NCBI GenBank assembly: GCA_937988885.1
Contig: CALKHR010000035.1
Location: forward strand, 1 to 8,299
Direction of reading: 5' to 3'
Source of the DNA: an uncultured Roseiflexaceae bacterium
Lineage (GTDB): Bacteria > Chloroflexota > Chloroflexia > Chloroflexales > Roseiflexaceae
Length of the DNA stretch: 8,299 bases
The first letter of the stretch is position 1, and each line of letters opens with the position of its first letter. Below the pieces are notes generated by a model. That model worked only from the letters and a program-made list of their open reading frames with translations. It was not told the DNA's origin and searched no databases. Below are positions 1-6,637 of the stretch, piece after piece. The translations under genes and the position numbers were made by a program.

Positions 1-615
1 CTCCCCTTGGGCACGCAACAGTTCAGCCAGATTGTTGAGGCTTTGGGCGGTAAGGGGATGGAGACTCCCCAGCGTTTGCTCGTGTATGGAGAAGGCGCGC
101 TCGTACAATGGCCTCGCCTGCTCGTATTTCCCCTGCCTTTCGAGCAGCACAGCCAAGTTATTGAGACATTGAGCGGTATCAGGGTGCTCCGGTCCTAACG
201 TTCGCTCGAGAATCTGTACGACACGTTCATACAGTGCTCGGGCCGTCTCGTACTCTCCTTGGTGGCTCATCAGGAGAGCCAGGTTGTTGAGGCTGTAGGC
301 GGTATCGGGGTGCTCGGGTCCCAACACCTGCTCACGTATGGAGAGTGCCTGCTCAAAGAGGGACCGAGCCGCCCCATACTCTCCCAGCCTTTCGAGCGAG
401 TTACCCAGATTGTTGAGGCTGGCTGCAGTATCGGGGTGCTCGGGTCCCAGCACCTGCTCACGAATGGAGAGCGCGCGCTCGGAGAACTGCCAGGCCGTTC
501 GATACTCTCCTTGTTGGTTCATCAGGAAAGCCAGGTTGTTGAGGCTGGTTGCAGTATCGGGGTGCTCGGGTCCCAGCACCTGCTCACGAATGGAGAGCGC
601 GCGCTCTAGGAGTGG
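1..615 (-). repeat. Tandem TPR-coding repeats, 126-bp period (42 residues)
   Basis: Five consecutive units encode the pattern REQVLGPEHPDTAxSLNNL followed by a QGEY-type helix and ARxLxERAL. The REQVL-equivalent positions fall at residues 486, 528, 570, 612 and 654, exactly 42 residues apart. This is the kinesin-light-chain-like TPR type (TPR_10/TPR_12 style), commonly the ligand- or partner-binding tail of bacterial STAND proteins. The first three units are nearly identical in protein and DNA; the last two (LERTLGPEHPD, HEQTLGSLHPL) have diverged. The array runs on past the window start, so the total unit number is unknown. Confidence 0.9.
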
Positions 616-2043
616 TCGCGCCGCCCGATAGTTGGTGAGCATCTGCTCAGCACGACCAAGCGTATCGGCAAGCTCGGCGGCCTGCGCATCGCCACGGGGA
701 TCAGCACCCTGCTGGACATGGCGCAGATGGGCGAGGATAGGCTGGAGTTGGGCGGGATAGCCACTATCAATTCGCTTACTCCCTTCATCGATCAACACCC
801 GCTCCACGGCTGCTTGCGCTCTATCATCGTTACTGACACTCAGCATGAAGGCGACGATCAGGCGATGCAGGCGGATCGTCTCATCTCCAGGCCCACTCAA
901 CCCTAGCTCATCAAGACGAATCAGGGCATCCTCAAAGTCTAATACTTGCTCATCGCTAAGCTCAAGAATAGCCTGTAACAATGCGTGAGGGATCGGCTCA
1001 CCAGGGGCGAAGTGGGCGGCGCGGGTCAAAAGCGTCAGGGCAAGCGCATCGATCGGATCATCGGCATCGAGGCGCTGATAGCTTACCGCCAGGGTCAGGG
1101 CTACATCGCGCTCGTGCTCGGTGGGTGTGTTACTGAGCGCCCGTAGCGCAAACTGCTGGAGTGGTGCGCTGCGCAGTTTTTCGAGGTACTGCGCTGGACT
1201 TTGTTTGTAGCGCTTGAGATAACTGCCCGCCACATGCAGGGCCAGCGGCAGATCTCCTAATGCCGCTGCTAAGGCGCTTAGGTCGCGGTCATCCTCGGGC
1301 AGATCGGGACGGAAACGGCGCAGTAGCGCGATGCTTGCGGCACGGGGCAGCGTGTCCAGGCGGTGCTCGTGTATGCCAAGCGCATCGTCCCAACGCTGGC
1401 GGCGGCTGGTCACCAGCACACGGCAGCCTCCAACCTTTGGTCGATATTTGCGCAGTAGCGCCTCGTCCTCGCAGTTATCGAAGATCAGTAGGCGGGGAAC
1501 GGGTTCCTGCCAGATCTGCCGCACACGGGCCACTTGCTTGGGGAAGTCCAATGCCGCAAAGCCTGGCAGATCCATGGCCGTGCCGCAGGCGACGATCTCG
1601 CTCTCAACACCATCAGCCTCGGCGAAGGAGAGCCAATAGACGCCGCCGGCGAAGTATTGGCCGTAGCGGTGTACAAACTCGCTGGCCAGTTGCGTTTTGC
1701 CAATGCCTCCCATCCCTGTAGCGGCTGCGATCGCAGGAGTGCCTTGTTTGAGAATGGCCGCCAGTGTCTTCAGATCGCTTTCGCGACCGACAAAGAATGG
1801 GTTAGCAGAGAGTTGGACGCGCGAGTTGGGTGGGACTGGAGCAGGCTCGGGCACCCTGTCGAGCGGCAGGCGCTCAAGTTGTTGTTGAGCTTCCGCTAGG
1901 TCGATGGTCGGGCGGGGCGGCAGCACAGTAATGTTGTTGTATATCTGATGGACATCGCCAGAAGGGTTGATGACTGGACCCTGTGCGCCTTGGAGATTGA
2001 TTTGGTTGCCAGCAATTGATACGCGATCGCCATTGTTATCCAT
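1..2043 (-). CDS. STAND-family NB-ARC NTPase with C-terminal TPR repeats (3' end outside window)
   Basis: The reading frame is open on the minus strand from ATG 2043-2041 to the window edge: 681 codons with no stop, so the C terminus is missing. Visible in the protein: a short Gly/Asn-rich N terminus (residues 1-40, with GNQINLQG and GDVHQIYNN), a Pro-rich linker (60-80), VGRE at 85-88, a Walker A motif GMGGIGKT at 110-117, a Walker B-like LLIFDN at 185-190, VLVTSRR at 209-215 (sensor/RNBS-B position), LGDLPLALHVAG at 262-273 (the GLPL motif), and LHRL at 392-395 where NB-ARC proteins carry MHD. From about residue 477, 42-residue TPR units follow. This order is that of STAND ATPases, which in known families oligomerise on ligand binding and act as signalling or NLR-like antiphage switches. 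No toxin, TIR, nuclease or protease domain fits in the 80 residues before the NTPase, so an effector would have to be C-terminal beyond the edge or a separate partner. Function is inferred from architecture; a transcriptional-regulator-like role is also possible. A weak GAAAG lies upstream of the start. Confidence 0.9.
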   Translation of the reverse strand, partial: MDNNGDRVSIAGNQINLQGAQGPVINPSGDVHQIYNNITVLPPRPTIDLAEAQQQLERLPLDRVPEPAPVPPNSRVQLSANPFFVGRESDLKTLAAILKQGTPAIAAATGMGGIGKTQLASEFVHRYGQYFAGGVYWLSFAEADGVESEIVACGTAMDLPGFAALDFPKQVARVRQIWQEPVPRLLIFDNCEDEALLRKYRPKVGGCRVLVTSRRQRWDDALGIHEHRLDTLPRAASIALLRRFRPDLPEDDRDLSALAAALGDLPLALHVAGSYLKRYKQSPAQYLEKLRSAPLQQFALRALSNTPTEHERDVALTLAVSYQRLDADDPIDALALTLLTRAAHFAPGEPIPHALLQAILELSDEQVLDFEDALIRLDELGLSGPGDETIRLHRLIVAFMLSVSNDDRAQAAVERVLIDEGSKRIDSGYPAQLQPILAHLRHVQQGADPRGDAQAAELADTLGRAEQMLTNYRAARPLLERALSIREQVLGPEHPDTATSLNNLAFLMNQQGEYRTAWQFSERALSIREQVLGPEHPDTAASLNNLGNSLERLGEYGAARSLFEQALSIREQVLGPEHPDTAYSLNNLALLMSHQGEYETARALYERVVQILERTLGPEHPDTAQCLNNLAVLLERQGKYEQARPLYERAFSIHEQTLGSLHPLTAQSLNNLAELLRAQGE
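425..606 (-). repeat. Exact 56-bp direct repeat within the TPR array
   Basis: Positions 425-480 and 551-606 are identical over 56 bases, one TPR period (126 bp) apart, and the similarity continues with a single difference for roughly 20 more bases on the low-coordinate side. Identity at synonymous sites means recent duplication or gene conversion between units, not just protein-level constraint. A third, less perfect copy covers about 299-354. Confidence 0.9.
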
Positions 2044-2081
2044 ATGCTTTCAAAACGGTAGATTTAGATGAGGTCTTTTTT

Positions 2082-2104
2082 ACTGTAGCATAGGTATTGT
2101 AGCA
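2082..2104 (-). promoter_or_regulatory. Candidate promoter(s) of the STAND gene: two extended -10 elements
   Basis: On the minus strand TGCTACAAT (2104-2096) and TGCTACAGT (2090-2082) occur 14 bp apart; both are extended -10 shapes (TGN then TANANT). The second has TTGTCA (2111-2106) 18 bp upstream as a possible -35. The start codon is about 40 bp downstream. The two elements make a direct repeat, so they may be alternative promoters or one promoter plus a duplicated operator half. Sequence match only. Confidence 0.4.
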
Positions 2105-2278
2105 TTGACAAGACGTGATGTGGGCAGGGTTTTCGGAATTACCAAGTCCTCTCTAGTTGGTGTAATGGGTTGGTTTGATGGATTTTTGGTTAGAAAAGTC
2201 ATATAGTCATAACTGATACGGCGGAAATCAATAGAGAAAATGGAAGCTTACGGGATGAGGTGAGTCGTGGAGAATTGG

Positions 2279-2307
2279 AGAAGGTTGGACATCCGATCCA
2301 ACCTTCT
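2279..2307 (-). terminator. Hairpin terminator candidate after pcrA
   Basis: Positions 2279-2289 (AGAAGGTTGGA) and 2297-2307 (TCCAACCTTCT) are a perfect 11-bp inverted repeat with a 7-nt loop, beginning 8 bp after the helicase stop codon. The following minus-strand bases are only mildly T-rich, so this is a good stem with a poor U-tract. It would separate helicase transcription from the STAND gene. Confidence 0.6.
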
Positions 2308-2314
2308 TCGATGC

Positions 2315-4618
2315 CTATTCGCTCATCTCTAGGTTGGCGAAGCTGGCCAGCAGGCGTTTGACGCCTTTGCCGCTGAAGGCGACGGTCACTTCCTCATCGC
2401 CATCGACGAGCTTGGAGCTGACCACGACGCCTTCGCCGAACAGGGCGTGGCGCACTTTGAGGCCGGCGAAGAAGCGCGTCTCTTTGGGGGTTTGTGGCAG
2501 CGCGGCTCGCTGTTGCTTGGCGGCTGGCGGCTGGCTGGTGCGCGAGGCGGAGGGTGTGGCGCGGCGCGATCCGCCCGCTGCTGTGCCAAAGGTGCGGGGC
2601 GTGAACATGCTCGTCTGGTGGGCGCTACTGATGCTGCGCTTGGGCGCTTGGGCCACCAGTTCTTTGGGGATGCTGGCCAGGAAGCGCGAGGGCGTTGAGA
2701 CGTTGGTGCGCCCGTAGGTCGAGCGGCGGAAGGCGTACAACAGGTATAACTGCTTGCGCGCCCGCGTCGCACCGACGTAGAACAGCCGCCGCTCCTCCTC
2801 CAGCGCGTCGCGGTCGTCGAGCGAGCGTGAGTGCGGCAGCAAGCCCTCCTCCAGGCCCACCAAGAAGACGACGGGGAACTCCAAGCCCTTGGCCTGGTGC
2901 AGGGTGATGCAGGTGATCGCGTCCTGATCCTCTTTGATGGTGTCAACATCGGCCACCAGCGCGACTTCCTCCAGGAAGGTGGGCAGTTGCGCTTCGATGG
3001 GCAGGTTGATGTAGTTGAGCGCCACGTTGCGAAGCTCTTGCACGTTGTTCCAGCGGTCGCGTCCTTCCTCCTCGCCATACTCGCGTCGCAGGGCTTCCTC
3101 GAAATCGACGCGTGAGAAGAGCAGGCCCATCAGGTCATCGAGCGACTGTTCGGTCTTGGCGGCGATCAGTTCGTCGAGCACGCGCAGGAACGAGAGTAGC
3201 GATTGTCTGGTGCGCGGGCTGAACGGCGCTGGCTTGGTGGGTTCGGGCGCTTCGCTGCTGGGATTGGCCTGCTCGTTCAGCAGTTGCAGTGCTACGTAGG
3301 GCGGTACGCCGAGTGAGTTGGCCCAACGGTTCAACTCGTCCTCGGTGCGGTCGCCGATGCCGCGCGGGGGCCAGTTCAGCACGCGGCTGAAGTTGATGGT
3401 ATCGTAGGGGTTGTGGGCCACGCGCAGGTAGGCGAGGGCGTCCTTGATCTCTTTGCGCTCGTAGAAGCGCGTGCCGCCGACGATCTGGTAGCGCAGGCCG
3501 CGCCCGATCAGCGCCTCCTCGATGGCGCGGGATTGCGCATTGGTGCGGTACATGATCGCGATGTCGCCGAGTTTGTATTCGCCGCTGGCGACTAGGCGGG
3601 CCGCTTCATCCACGACGAGTTGGCCTTCTTCATCCTGATCGTAGGCCTCCTGCAACTGCACCAGCGCGCCCTTGTCGTTCTCAGTCCAGAGACGCTTGAC
3701 GTGTTTGCGGCGCACATCGCCCCGGATCACGGCCTGCGCCACATCGAGGATGGCCTGCGTGCTGCGGTAGTTCTGCTCCAGCAGAATCACCTGCGCCTCG
3801 GGGTAGTCGTCCTCGAACGAGCGGATGTTGCGGATATCGGCGCCACGGAAGGCGTACACCGACTGATCCTCATCGCCGACCACGAACAGGTTGCGGTATT
3901 TCGAGGCCAACAGCTTCAGCAGCACGTACTGCACGCGGTTGGTGTCCTGGTACTCGTCGGCGAGGATGTAGCGGTAGCGCTCTTGGTAGCGGTCGAGCAC
4001 ATCGGGGTGCTGCTCGAACAGCTGCACCGTCTCCACCAACAGGTCGTCGAAGTCGAGCGCGTTGGATTCCCGCAGCAGTTGTTGATAGCGCACGTAGCAG
4101 CGTCCCGTCACTTCGTCCTTATAGGTGCGACCAAGGCGAATGAACTCCTCGGGGCAGACCAATTCGTTCTTGGCCCGCGAGATCTCGGAGTGGATGGCGC
4201 GGGGCGCGTTGCGCTTCTCGTCGAGGTTGAGGTCTTTGAGCACACGCTTCATCAGGCGCATCTGGTCATCGGAATCGTAGATGGTGAAGTCGCGCTCGCG
4301 GCCAAGGTGCACGATGTCGCGTCGCAGGAAGCGCGTGCAGATGCTGTGGAAGGTGCCGACGATCAGCGCGGCGGCGCGGCCCTGGCCCAGCAACACATCG
4401 AGGCGCTCCTTCATCTCGCGGGCGGCTTTGTTGGTGAAGGTGACCGCCAGGATGTTGTAGGGATCGACCTTGAGCGTTTCGATCAGGTAGGCGATGCGAT
4501 GCGTGAGGATGCGGGTTTTGCCCGAGCCGGGGCCTGCCAATACCAATACTGGGCCTTCGGTGGCTTGTACCGCTTTCTGTTGCGCCGGATTCAGATTCTC
4601 GAGAAGCTGTGTGCTCAT
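2315..4618 (-). CDS. pcrA: ATP-dependent DNA helicase PcrA/UvrD type (superfamily 1A)
   Basis: This is a 3'-5' DNA translocase/helicase acting in nucleotide excision repair, replication restart and transcription-coupled repair. Counting from ATG 4618 (767 residues) the motifs are: Q motif NPAQQ (10-14), Walker A AGPGSGKT (28-35), Ia TFTNKAA (60-66), Ib GTFHS (88-92), II LADEYQDT (219-226), III VGDEDQSVYAFRGA (247-260), IV EQNYRST (281-287), IVa YRTNAQSR (357-364), V TLHQAKGLEF (572-581) and VI RRLFYVGATRAR (610-621). A low-complexity Ala/Ser/Pro/Thr linker (about 650-710) leads to a C-terminal Tudor-like module (HALFGEGVVVSS, then FSGKGVKRLLASFANLE), which in PcrA/UvrD binds RNA polymerase. 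The frame could start 27 bp earlier at TTG 4645, but the -10 box at 4660-4655 puts the transcript start at about 4648, leaving no room for a ribosome site; a GAAAG (4633-4629) precedes the ATG. Length is normal for the family. All catalytic motifs are intact. rep or uvrD would be the alternative names. Confidence 0.96.
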   Translation of the reverse strand: MSTQLLENLNPAQQKAVQATEGPVLVLAGPGSGKTRILTHRIAYLIETLKVDPYNILAVTFTNKAAREMKERLDVLLGQGRAAALIVGTFHSICTRFLRRDIVHLGRERDFTIYDSDDQMRLMKRVLKDLNLDEKRNAPRAIHSEISRAKNELVCPEEFIRLGRTYKDEVTGRCYVRYQQLLRESNALDFDDLLVETVQLFEQHPDVLDRYQERYRYILADEYQDTNRVQYVLLKLLASKYRNLFVVGDEDQSVYAFRGADIRNIRSFEDDYPEAQVILLEQNYRSTQAILDVAQAVIRGDVRRKHVKRLWTENDKGALVQLQEAYDQDEEGQLVVDEAARLVASGEYKLGDIAIMYRTNAQSRAIEEALIGRGLRYQIVGGTRFYERKEIKDALAYLRVAHNPYDTINFSRVLNWPPRGIGDRTEDELNRWANSLGVPPYVALQLLNEQANPSSEAPEPTKPAPFSPRTRQSLLSFLRVLDELIAAKTEQSLDDLMGLLFSRVDFEEALRREYGEEEGRDRWNNVQELRNVALNYINLPIEAQLPTFLEEVALVADVDTIKEDQDAITCITLHQAKGLEFPVVFLVGLEEGLLPHSRSLDDRDALEEERRLFYVGATRARKQLYLLYAFRRSTYGRTNVSTPSRFLASIPKELVAQAPKRSISSAHQTSMFTPRTFGTAAGGSRRATPSASRTSQPPAAKQQRAALPQTPKETRFFAGLKVRHALFGEGVVVSSKLVDGDEEVTVAFSGKGVKRLLASFANLEMSE

Positions 4619-4654
4619 GCTGTTTATGCTTTCGTTCGTATGCAATCGAGCGGC

Positions 4655-4663
4655 ATTATAGCA
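4655..4663 (-). promoter_or_regulatory. Extended -10 promoter element of pcrA
   Basis: The minus strand reads TGCTATAAT (4663-4655): a perfect TATAAT with the TGN extension. No good -35 is visible at 16-18 bp, which extended -10 promoters tolerate. The element sits in the 48 bp between the decarboxylase stop and the helicase start and decides the helicase start (see pcrA). Confidence 0.65.
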
Positions 4664-4693
4664 CGTCTTTTCGCATTTGATCGGCTGAGTGGC

Positions 4694-6121
4694 TTACGAT
4701 TTTACGGGATAGCCCAGTTCGCCCAGCACGTCCTCCCAACTCTGCTCGCCGATCAGCCGATGCACGAGCGTATCGCCCTCGGCTTCGATGATGAGTTTGG
4801 GCGCTTCGGGGGCCAGACAGTGGTGCGCGCCACCTTCGCCGCTCAGCATGGCTTGGTACGCGCCCGTGCCGAAGAAGGCCAGCAGCAGCGGCTCGGCGCG
4901 GTTGGTCTGCTCATCGAGCAGCGGCAGGATCAGCGGCGGCGCGCCTTCGCGGGGGAAGAAGTCGTCGGAGTCGCAGGTGCGTCGCCCGCCCAGCACCACC
5001 GGGCCAGCCTCACGATCCCAGTGGTTCAGTGGCAGTGTGATAAACTCCTGCCCCTCCACGATCAGGATGTCGGGCAGGGCCACCATCAGGCTGCCGTTGA
5101 TCAGATACCAGGGCGGCATGCCCGGATGGCCGCGCTTGGTGCGGCCCACGCTAAAAATGTGCACGCCGTGATCGGCTACGGTGTAGCGCCCGAATTCGCC
5201 GACCAGATTGGGGGCCGGCACGCCTCGCTCGATGCAGCCATCGCCGATCACCTGCATGATCTCGCGGGCGGCGCTGACGTAGTCGAACGAGAAGCCGAGG
5301 CTGTACGCCGCTGTGGGCATGCCGCCGCCGAAGTTGAAGGTGTTCAGGGTCGGCGCGACCGCGTGCACTTGGGCGTAGGCATCCAGCGATTCGCGCAGTT
5401 CCTTCAGCCAAAAGTCGTGATCTTCGAGTTGGCTGCCGACCATGGCGTGGTAGAGCACGATCTGATGGGGCGTCTCGGCCACGCGCCGTGCCAGGGCCAC
5501 CATCTCCTCGGGGACCATGCCGAAGCGGTCGTAGCCGTAGGTCGCGCCCTCGGCCAGGTCTTCGCTGTCCTTGCGCTCGCGCAGGCCCAGCAGCAGCGGC
5601 TCGGGGCAGGCGGCCAGCGCCTCGAACTCCTCGGGGTCGTCGAGGATGGGCATAATGTTTTTGAAGCCAGCCGTGCGCAGCGCGAGGATGGCCTGGATGT
5701 AGGCGGGTTCCTTCGAGCCGTTGCAGAAGATCATGCGGTCGCTGGGCAGCACGCCGCTGGCCCACAGGCTGTGCGCGATCCGCACATCGAAGGCGGAGGA
5801 GGTTTCGTAGTGTGCGCCGGATAGCACGGCGGTGCGCACGACCTCTTCGGCGAAGTTTGCTTTGGTGGCGTAGGCGTAGAGGAAGGCGCCGGGGTAGCCG
5901 AGCTGCGCGCGGGCGGTCTCGAAGTAGCCCTGCATGGCGTGGATGCGGCGCGTGATCTGGGGACAGTACGAGATCTCGAGCGGCGCGCCGTACTGCTGCA
6001 CCAATGCGAGTAGGTCGAGCGACTCGCCGAAGATGACGCGGTTATCGCGCAGGCTGATGAAGTCGTTCAGTTGGCCCGATGGCGATACCTGTGGGCGCAT
6101 ATGGTCGTGATATGTGGGCAT
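4694..6121 (-). CDS. Fold-III PLP-dependent decarboxylase, short arginine decarboxylase type
   Basis: The 475-residue protein belongs to the alanine-racemase-fold (Orn/DAP/Arg) decarboxylases. Visible: YGAPL (44-48) opening the barrel, the PLP-lysine context YATKANF (84-90, K87), HYETSSAFD (104-112), MIFCNGSKEPAYI (130-142), FNFGGGMPT (262-270) for the cofactor phosphate, GEFGRY (308-313) at the EPGR position, CDSDD (383-387) with the catalytic Cys and Asp, and FFGTGAYQ (416-423) near the end. The ICNG-K-YI stretch, the CDSD box and the NTGAYQ/HCL-like end match, from memory, the ~465-residue proteins annotated as arginine decarboxylase in Flavobacteria and allies, rather than LysA or ODC. 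The likely reaction is arginine to agmatine plus CO2, feeding putrescine/spermidine synthesis, in the cytoplasm; substrate is inferred. ATG 6121 has GAGAG 7 bp upstream. No agmatinase or other polyamine gene is in the window. Confidence 0.85.
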   Translation of the reverse strand: MPTYHDHMRPQVSPSGQLNDFISLRDNRVIFGESLDLLALVQQYGAPLEISYCPQITRRIHAMQGYFETARAQLGYPGAFLYAYATKANFAEEVVRTAVLSGAHYETSSAFDVRIAHSLWASGVLPSDRMIFCNGSKEPAYIQAILALRTAGFKNIMPILDDPEEFEALAACPEPLLLGLRERKDSEDLAEGATYGYDRFGMVPEEMVALARRVAETPHQIVLYHAMVGSQLEDHDFWLKELRESLDAYAQVHAVAPTLNTFNFGGGMPTAAYSLGFSFDYVSAAREIMQVIGDGCIERGVPAPNLVGEFGRYTVADHGVHIFSVGRTKRGHPGMPPWYLINGSLMVALPDILIVEGQEFITLPLNHWDREAGPVVLGGRRTCDSDDFFPREGAPPLILPLLDEQTNRAEPLLLAFFGTGAYQAMLSGEGGAHHCLAPEAPKLIIEAEGDTLVHRLIGEQSWEDVLGELGYPVKS

Positions 6122-6153
6122 ATGGCACTCTCGCTAACTGATCGTCTCTGCCA

Positions 6154-6162
6154 AGTATAGCA
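6154..6162 (-). promoter_or_regulatory. Extended -10 promoter element of the decarboxylase gene
   Basis: The minus strand reads TGCTATACT (6162-6154), an extended -10 with one change from TATAAT, about 33 bp before the start codon. The -35 position falls near 6177-6184, where no TTGACA-like hexamer is visible and where a short tandem repeat begins. Confidence 0.55.
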
Positions 6163-6177
6163 GATGTTTTTATCATC

Positions 6178-6195
6178 CACAGATTACACAGATTA
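6178..6195. repeat. Tandem 9-bp repeat CACAGATTA x2
   Basis: Positions 6178-6186 and 6187-6195 are identical (CACAGATTA). Together with the preceding ATC they give ATCCACAGATTACACAGATT-like text, a dispersed motif I recall from many environmental bacterial genomes. It overlaps the expected -35 region of the decarboxylase promoter. An operator or a remnant repeat are both possible. Confidence 0.6.
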
Positions 6196-6217
6196 TGTTT
6201 ATTAAATTGTTTTCACT

Positions 6218-6323
6218 GTCATTCCGAATGGAGTGCGTAGCACGGAGTGAGGAATCTCGTCGCTTTTTCATTGTATTCCTCGCAGAGATCTCTCACTTCG
6301 CCTGACGGCTTGTTCGAGATGAC
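6218..6323. repeat. Palindromic repeat pair A (inverted units, 106 bp)
   Basis: A minus-oriented unit (6218-6258, starts GTCATTCCGAA, ends GGAATCTC) faces a plus-oriented unit (6285-6323, starts GAGATCTCTC, ends GAGATGAC) across a 26-bp AT-rich spacer. The units are inverted relatives, so the whole could fold as one long imperfect hairpin. Tips differ: GTGC-gta-GCAC in the first, GCC-tgac... -GGC in the second. The surrounding block 6212-6343 recurs at 6741-6872 with two base changes. Confidence 0.85.
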
Positions 6324-6360
6324 AGCGCTTTTCGTTGTTTTCTCTGTGACGGAGCGCCAC

Positions 6361-6383
6361 GTCACCTAGTCAACCCTGTCACC
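6361..6383. repeat. GTCACC tract, copy 1
   Basis: GTCACCTAGTCA then GTCACC are short, roughly 7-8 bp spaced direct repeats that directly follow the small hairpin after repeat pair A. A similar tract (6890-6912) follows repeat pair B, so the tract seems to belong to the repeat context. No function is apparent. Confidence 0.5.
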
Positions 6384-6466
6384 GCGAGCGGGCACAGGAT
6401 GCGCTAGGCGCGGGTATGCGCGTACATGCGAGGGCGTGCGTTGCTGCTTTTCGTTGCAGCCTCGAT

Positions 6467-6607
6467 GAGATCCTTCACTTCGTTCAGGATGACAGCGTGC
6501 TGCGTTGTATTCTCGGTGAGATCCTTCGCTTCGCTCAGGATGACGGCGCGTTTCATTGCTTCTTCGGTGAGATCCTTCGCTTCGCCTGGCGGCTCGCTCA
6601 GGATGAC
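6467..6607 (+). repeat. Three same-orientation palindromic repeat units
   Basis: Units at 6467-6493, 6518-6544 (27 bp each) and 6569-6607 (39 bp) all run GAGATCCTTCRCTTCG ... TCAGGATGAC on the plus strand, joined by 24-bp linkers rich in CGTTG/TTTC. The third contains an extra 12 bp, CCTGGCGGCTCG, precisely between CTTCG and CTCAGG; the first two lack it. These are tip-less and tipped forms of the same element. Confidence 0.85.
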
Positions 6608-6637
6608 AGTGCGTTTCATAGAGTACAGCGAACAATT

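Larger units (their letters stand above)
2044..2314. other. Intergenic region between STAND gene and helicase
   Basis: This 271-bp gap is clearly more AT-rich than the genes around it. It holds the helicase terminator candidate at its high-coordinate end and the STAND promoter candidates near its low-coordinate end. Around 2197-2210 there is a short direct repeat (AGTCATA twice). I see no credible open frame, RNA gene or riboswitch in it. Confidence 0.6.

Noticed and set aside
1..615. CRISPR-like regular repeats
   Set aside because: The 126-bp period is exactly 42 codons, is in frame through a TPR protein, and there are no variable spacers.
259..1899. Several plus-strand open frames opposite the STAND gene
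   Set aside because: They lie fully inside the minus-strand NB-ARC/TPR frame and their repeats mirror the TPR DNA.
3620..5824. A 734-codon open frame on the plus strand, antisense to both the helicase and the decarboxylase
   Set aside because: It spans two well-supported genes and their intergenic promoter, has no recognisable motif and is rich in Leu/Val/Ala/Gln/His as expected for the mirror frame of GC-rich codons. It is a codon-bias shadow.
4694..6121. Diaminopimelate decarboxylase (LysA) as the decarboxylase identity
   Set aside because: The active-site box is CDSDD rather than the CES-D type of LysA, and the ICNG and FGTGAYQ regions fit the short arginine decarboxylase group better; not fully excluded.
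6384..6466. Possible small RNA or tRNA in the GC-rich segment
   Set aside because: Only short hairpins are present; no tRNA arms, anticodon loop or TTC-type T loop could be found.
6467..6607. CRISPR array of three 27-bp repeats
   Set aside because: Linkers are themselves similar to each other, units vary in length by internal insertion, and related units occur in both orientations; no cas gene is visible.
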